Shown piece after piece: positions 6,113 through 8,452 of a DNA stretch of 8,452 nucleotides. The DNA comes from an uncultured Chitinophagaceae bacterium (lineage in GTDB: Bacteria; Bacteroidota; Bacteroidia; Chitinophagales; Chitinophagaceae), in assembly GCA_946479005.1 (NCBI GenBank), contig CAMLEM010000056.1:1-8452 (forward strand), given 5' to 3'. Each line of letters begins with the position of its first letter. Position 1 is the first letter of the stretch. Position numbers and translations under genes: made by a program. The notes under the pieces were generated by a model. That model worked only from the letters and a program-made list of their open reading frames with translations, had not been told where the DNA came from and made no database searches.

Positions 6113-6439
6113 TTAAGCAATATTCCGGCGTTCGATCAAAAGCCTTCCTTCGAGGAGGTTCGCCAGTTCCACGACCGCTTTGTTTTCCTTATTCATCGCA
6201 TCGCGGGTCTTCGTTGGAAAGATCGTGATACCGTTGTAGATGTTGTAGTGTAAGGTGAGTGTTTGTCCTTTGAATTTGAACTCCCAGTCGATGGTATCAA
6301 AATCATCTTCCTTGTTCAGGAATTTTATGCCAAGCTCCTGGCTGAGCACGTCTGCGGTGTGGTAGAATTGTTTCAATCCTCCATCATCGGCGATAACGAC
6401 TTCGGTACATCCGAGGTTGGTTCGTAGGGTAAGAGACAT
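6113..6439 (-). CDS. Conserved-looking small protein of unknown function
   Basis: This encodes 108 residues with no signal peptide, lipobox or membrane span, so it is probably cytosolic. I do not recognise a named domain. The N-terminal half alternates short strands with a helix (LTLRTNLGCTEVVIADDGG, then LKQFYHTADVLSQELGIKFL). The middle is strand-like (WEFKFKGQTLTLHYNIYNGITIFP), and a C-terminal helix follows (NKAVVELANLLEGRLLIERR). Composition looks like a real folded protein: mixed charges, regular hydrophobic spacing and no low complexity. No frame on the opposite strand across this interval looks better. It lies 64 bp downstream of a small lipoprotein gene on the same strand, with a short hairpin between them, and may be read from the same or its own promoter. 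No function is assigned. Confidence 0.72.
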   Translation of the reverse strand: MSLTLRTNLGCTEVVIADDGGLKQFYHTADVLSQELGIKFLNKEDDFDTIDWEFKFKGQTLTLHYNIYNGITIFPTKTRDAMNKENKAVVELANLLEGRLLIERRNIA

Positions 6440-6478
6440 AGAAAAGGTTTTTAGGTTTATTCATAAGACAGTGGCAGG

Positions 6479-6492
6479 GCAGCATTAGCTGC
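6479..6492 (-). other. Short hairpin between the small lipoprotein and the 108-residue gene
   Basis: GCAGC (6479-6483) and GCTGC (6488-6492) form a perfect 5-bp stem with a 4-nt loop, 11 bases after the lipoprotein stop in the minus-strand direction. No T run follows, so it is at best a weak terminator, attenuator or mRNA 3'-end stabiliser, and a chance occurrence is possible. Confidence 0.25.
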
Positions 6493-6503
6493 AATTCGAA
6501 ATC

Positions 6504-6698
6504 TTAATTTCTGAACTTTTTGGCTTTATCAGCGGCTTTCGTTGCTTCCGGATCGCCGCTGAGTATCTTTTCCGCACCCACGTTCTTACCGTTGGTCTTG
6601 CATCCATACTTGGGTTTGAACAGGGAGTTCAGCATCCCGCAGGAAGAAAGCATTACCATCGCGAAAGCGGCCACAGTAAAGAGTTTCAGGCTTTTCAT
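6504..6698 (-). CDS. Very small lipoprotein (64 residues)
   Basis: This encodes a 64-residue prelipoprotein. Residues 1-19 form a clear type II signal peptide (MKSLK, a hydrophobic stretch, then LSS) with the lipidation Cys at 20 (LSSCG). The mature part is only about 45 residues, basic and polar (SLFKPKYGCKTNGKNVGAEK, then GDPEATKAADKAKKFRN), with one extra Cys at 33 that could form an inter-molecular disulfide. Such tiny lipoproteins are common in Bacteroidota and usually uncharacterised; no partner is evident. The signal peptide makes a real gene much more likely than the antisense frame covering the same bases. A direct repeat of 11 bp straddles its start codon, and a possible -7 element (TAGCTTCG, minus strand) lies at 6720-6727. 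Function is unknown. Confidence 0.8.
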   Translation of the reverse strand: MKSLKLFTVAAFAMVMLSSCGMLNSLFKPKYGCKTNGKNVGAEKILSGDPEATKAADKAKKFRN

Positions 6699-6709
6699 TT
6701 TCAGGCTTT
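6684..6709 (-). repeat. 11-bp direct repeat spanning the small lipoprotein's start codon
   Basis: TTTCAGGCTTT occurs at 6684-6694 and again at 6699-6709 (plus-strand reading), with a 15-bp period. The copies lie on either side of the ATG of the 64-residue lipoprotein. On the coding strand each reads AAAGCCTGAAA. It looks like a small tandem duplication that created or altered the start region. Confidence 0.6.
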
Positions 6710-6719
6710 AATTTGCTAA

Positions 6720-6727
6720 CGAAGCTA
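6720..6727 (-). promoter_or_regulatory. Candidate -7 element for the small lipoprotein gene
   Basis: On the minus strand the bases read TAGCTTCG, one mismatch from TAnnTTTG, 21 bases before the start codon at 6698. It lies within a direct repeat GCTAA-CGAA-GCTAA (6715-6728) and next to an A/T-rich stretch. No good -33 TTTG is visible at the right spacing. Confidence 0.33.
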
Positions 6728-6772
6728 ATTTAATTTAATTGCTTCTCAGAGAGTAAATCTACGTGATACCGG

Positions 6773-7294
6773 CTATTTCCCCTTATACCAGCCCGAATAG
6801 AAAACGTAGTTTTCCGCGATCCGGTGGATCTCCCCACTCACCAGGTCTTCCGGGATATCCTTGACTTTTTTGGCCGGAACACCGGCGTAAATGCTACCTC
6901 CTTCGCAAACCGTATTTTCAAGAACTACGGCACCCGCCGCTATGATCGTGTTGCTGTGCACGATCGAATTGTCCATCACGATCGCACCCATCCCTATCAA
7001 AACATCATTGTGAATGGTACACCCGTGAACAATGGCGTGATGCCCTATGGATACATTATCTCCAATTGTGGTGCCATATTTCTGATAAGTGCAATGTATG
7101 CAGGCGCCGTCCTGGATGTTCACCCGGTTGCCGATGCGTATAAAGTTCACATCGCCACGGATTACGGCGTTGAACCACACACTGCAATCGTCTCCCATCA
7201 CCACATCGCCGGTGAGTGTTGCATTCGGAGCTATATAGCAATTATTTCCCCATTTGGGTAGTATGCCTTTTACAGGAAGAATGAGTGGGTCCAT
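6773..7294 (-). CDS. Gamma-carbonic anhydrase family protein (left-handed beta-helix)
   Basis: This encodes 173 residues with the hexapeptide repeats of a left-handed beta-helix (for example IAPNATLTGDVVMGDDCSVW at 21-40, and further turns to about 145) and a C-terminal helix. It belongs to the gamma-carbonic anhydrase / YrdA / PaaY group, which forms trimers with a metal at each subunit interface. The three metal-ligand histidines are present at 67 (IHC), 85 (GHHAIVHG) and 90. Arg46 and Asp48 (VIRGDV) and Gln61 match the conserved trimer and active-site residues of the archaeal enzyme Cam. The acidic loop that carries Cam's proton-shuttle Glu is absent, as in most bacterial homologues, so catalysis of CO2 hydration is possible but unproven. 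The gene is divergent from the aminotransferase gene, 30 bp away start to start, and is upstream of the small lipoprotein gene on the same strand. Confidence 0.92.
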   Translation of the reverse strand: MDPLILPVKGILPKWGNNCYIAPNATLTGDVVMGDDCSVWFNAVIRGDVNFIRIGNRVNIQDGACIHCTYQKYGTTIGDNVSIGHHAIVHGCTIHNDVLIGMGAIVMDNSIVHSNTIIAAGAVVLENTVCEGGSIYAGVPAKKVKDIPEDLVSGEIHRIAENYVFYSGWYKGK

Positions 7295-7312
7295 AGACTG
7301 AATTTAGTTTCT

Positions 7313-7320
7313 TTTCTTTG
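7313..7320 (+). promoter_or_regulatory. Possible -7 element for the aminotransferase gene
   Basis: TTTCTTTG matches TAnnTTTG except for T in place of A, and ends four bases before the ATG at 7325. A start site this close would make the transcript nearly leaderless. No -33 match was found, and the region overlaps whatever serves the divergent gamma-carbonic-anhydrase-like gene. Confidence 0.22.
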
Positions 7321-7324
7321 TTGG

Positions 7325-8452
7325 ATGAACAACCGGGAAATGTTTTTCAGGCATCTTGCCCAAACCAGCACAGAGCCATTGGCCCTCGAAGTGGTTTCCG
7401 CGGAGGGATGTTACTTGCAGGATGTGAAAGGAAAACGTTATCTCGACCTGGTAGGCGGCATCAGTGTGGCCAATGTAGGGCATCGCCACCCTGCCGTAGT
7501 AGAAGCCATTCGACGGCAGCTTGATGCTTATCTCCACGTAATGGTATATGGGGAATTTGTGGAGTCGCCGCAGGTCAGGTTCGCCAGTGCAATTACAGAA
7601 CGGCTCCCAGCGCAGCTTGACTCTGTTTATTTTACCAATTCCGGGGCCGAGGCCATTGAGGGGGCTATGAAGCTGGCCAAACGCATCAACGGAAGGCATA
7701 AGATCCTTGCCTTTAAAAGATCGTACCACGGCTCTACGCAAGGAGCACTGAGCATCCTGGGGGATGAATACTGGAGAAATGCTTTCCGTCCCCTTTTGCC
7801 CGGGATCACGCACCTGGATTTTAATTCTGAAGGAGCGCTTGATGCGATCGACGAGAGCCTATGCTGCGTTATAATGGAAACGGTACAGGGTGAAGCCGGT
7901 GTGGTGATACCGGAAAGTAAGTGGATAATGGCGATCGCGGAGAAATGTAAGGAGAAAGGAGTTTTACTGGTCCTGGATGAGGTGCAGGCCGGGTTTGGGA
8001 GAACGGGTAAGCTTTGGGCCTTTGAGCATTTCGGGATCGAACCGGACATCCTTGTGTTGGGCAAGGCCCTGGGTGGCGGACTTCCCCTCGGTGCTTTCAT
8101 TTCCTCGAAAGAACGGATGGGATTGCTCACCGATGACCCGGTGCTGGGGCATATCACAACTTTTGGGGGGCATCCCCTGAGCTGCGCGGCGGGACTGGCG
8201 GGTTTCGAGGCCCTGCTGAATGAAGACCTGGTTTCCCGGGTGAGCGAGAAAGAAAAATTATTCCGGCGGTTGTTGGTACACCCTGGGATAAAAGAGCTGA
8301 GAAGCTACGGGCTTTGGTTCGCCATAGAATTCGGATCAGGGGAAAAGAACAGGAAGGTGATCGCGCGTTGCCTTGAGAGAGGAGTTTTCACAGACTGGTT
8401 CCTGTTCACCGATTCGTGTATGCGATTGTCACCCCCTCTGACTATAACAATG
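7325..8452 (+). CDS. Class III PLP-dependent aminotransferase, ArgD-like (3' truncated by window edge)
   Basis: This frame stays open for 376 codons to the right edge. It encodes a cytosolic fold-type I aminotransferase of the acetylornithine / ornithine / 4-aminobutyrate class. Visible landmarks are SGAEA at 106-110 (PLP phosphate contact), YHG in RSYHGST, ETVQGEAGV, and DEVQ with Asp218 (pairs with the PLP pyridine nitrogen). The Schiff-base Lys247 lies in LGKALGGG, and MRLSPPLTI lies near the C-terminus. Only a short C-terminal tail should be missing. The start at 7325 (MNNREMF) fits the N-terminus I recall for Bacteroidota relatives; Met6 at 7340 is an alternative. The substrate is uncertain: the family includes ArgD, lysine and GABA aminotransferases, and no arginine or lysine biosynthesis gene is in view. 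It is divergent from the gamma-carbonic-anhydrase-like gene. Confidence 0.92.
   Translation, partial: MNNREMFFRHLAQTSTEPLALEVVSAEGCYLQDVKGKRYLDLVGGISVANVGHRHPAVVEAIRRQLDAYLHVMVYGEFVESPQVRFASAITERLPAQLDSVYFTNSGAEAIEGAMKLAKRINGRHKILAFKRSYHGSTQGALSILGDEYWRNAFRPLLPGITHLDFNSEGALDAIDESLCCVIMETVQGEAGVVIPESKWIMAIAEKCKEKGVLLVLDEVQAGFGRTGKLWAFEHFGIEPDILVLGKALGGGLPLGAFISSKERMGLLTDDPVLGHITTFGGHPLSCAAGLAGFEALLNEDLVSRVSEKEKLFRRLLVHPGIKELRSYGLWFAIEFGSGEKNRKVIARCLERGVFTDWFLFTDSCMRLSPPLTITM

Noticed and set aside
6520..6711. Plus-strand 63-codon frame over the small lipoprotein gene
   Set aside because: The minus-strand product has a signal peptide and lipobox, and the plus-strand translation has neither a motif nor a credible leader.
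6824..7261. Plus-strand open frame of 145 codons opposite the gamma-CA gene
   Set aside because: The minus strand encodes an unmistakable beta-helix enzyme with three metal histidines. The plus-strand translation has no domain and simply mirrors the repeat structure.
7304..8157. Minus-strand frames opposite the aminotransferase gene
   Set aside because: The plus strand carries an intact PLP enzyme with Asp218 and Lys247. The antisense frames show no motif and no plausible start context.

Overview
The window looks like ordinary chromosomal DNA from a member of the Bacteroidota, most likely near the Chitinophagaceae. The placement is by recognition, not by search. It rests on a MoxR/DUF58/von Willebrand A (Bat-type) operon, short LxxC lipoproteins with a lipocalin-like fold, absence of clear Shine-Dalgarno sequences, A/T-rich leaders with TAnnTTTG-like -7 elements, and a class III aminotransferase of a type I associate with this phylum. 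Base composition is roughly balanced.

Layout. (1) 1-598, plus: the 3' end of a glutamine-dependent NAD+ synthetase gene. (2) 629-1087, minus: a lipocalin-like lipoprotein, convergent with nadE across a 30-bp gap that folds as one hairpin. (3) 1088-1251: a divergent promoter region. (4) 1252-5061, plus: a tight four-gene operon of MoxR AAA+ ATPase, DUF58 protein, membrane-anchored BatD/DUF4381-like protein and BatA-type VWA membrane protein. (5) 5086-6015, plus: RsgA, the ribosome small-subunit GTPase, with its own possible promoter. (6) 6016-6112: a convergent gap rich in inverted repeats. (7) 6113-7294, minus: three small genes, a 108-residue protein I cannot name, a 64-residue lipoprotein and a gamma-carbonic-anhydrase-fold protein. 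(8) 7325-8452, plus: a class III PLP aminotransferase (ArgD-like) running off the right edge, divergent from the carbonic-anhydrase-like gene with only 30 bp between starts.

How they fit together. The four Bat-type genes form one envelope module: a cytosolic MoxR ATPase would act on VWA-type partners (DUF58 and BatA), with the 3176-4048 product as a membrane adaptor exposing a periplasmic domain. The set ends after batA, with no batB, TPR or full-length batD genes before rsgA. The remaining genes are housekeeping (NAD synthesis, ribosome maturation, amino-acid transamination) or small envelope proteins.

I found no convincing undescribed system. The least explained signals are non-coding: a GGATCCCGGAWTC motif in both convergent gaps, and a CAAATCC-type heptad repeat between moxR and the DUF58 gene that shares an 11-mer with the gap after rsgA. 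No tRNA, rRNA, CRISPR array, insertion sequence or phage gene was seen.
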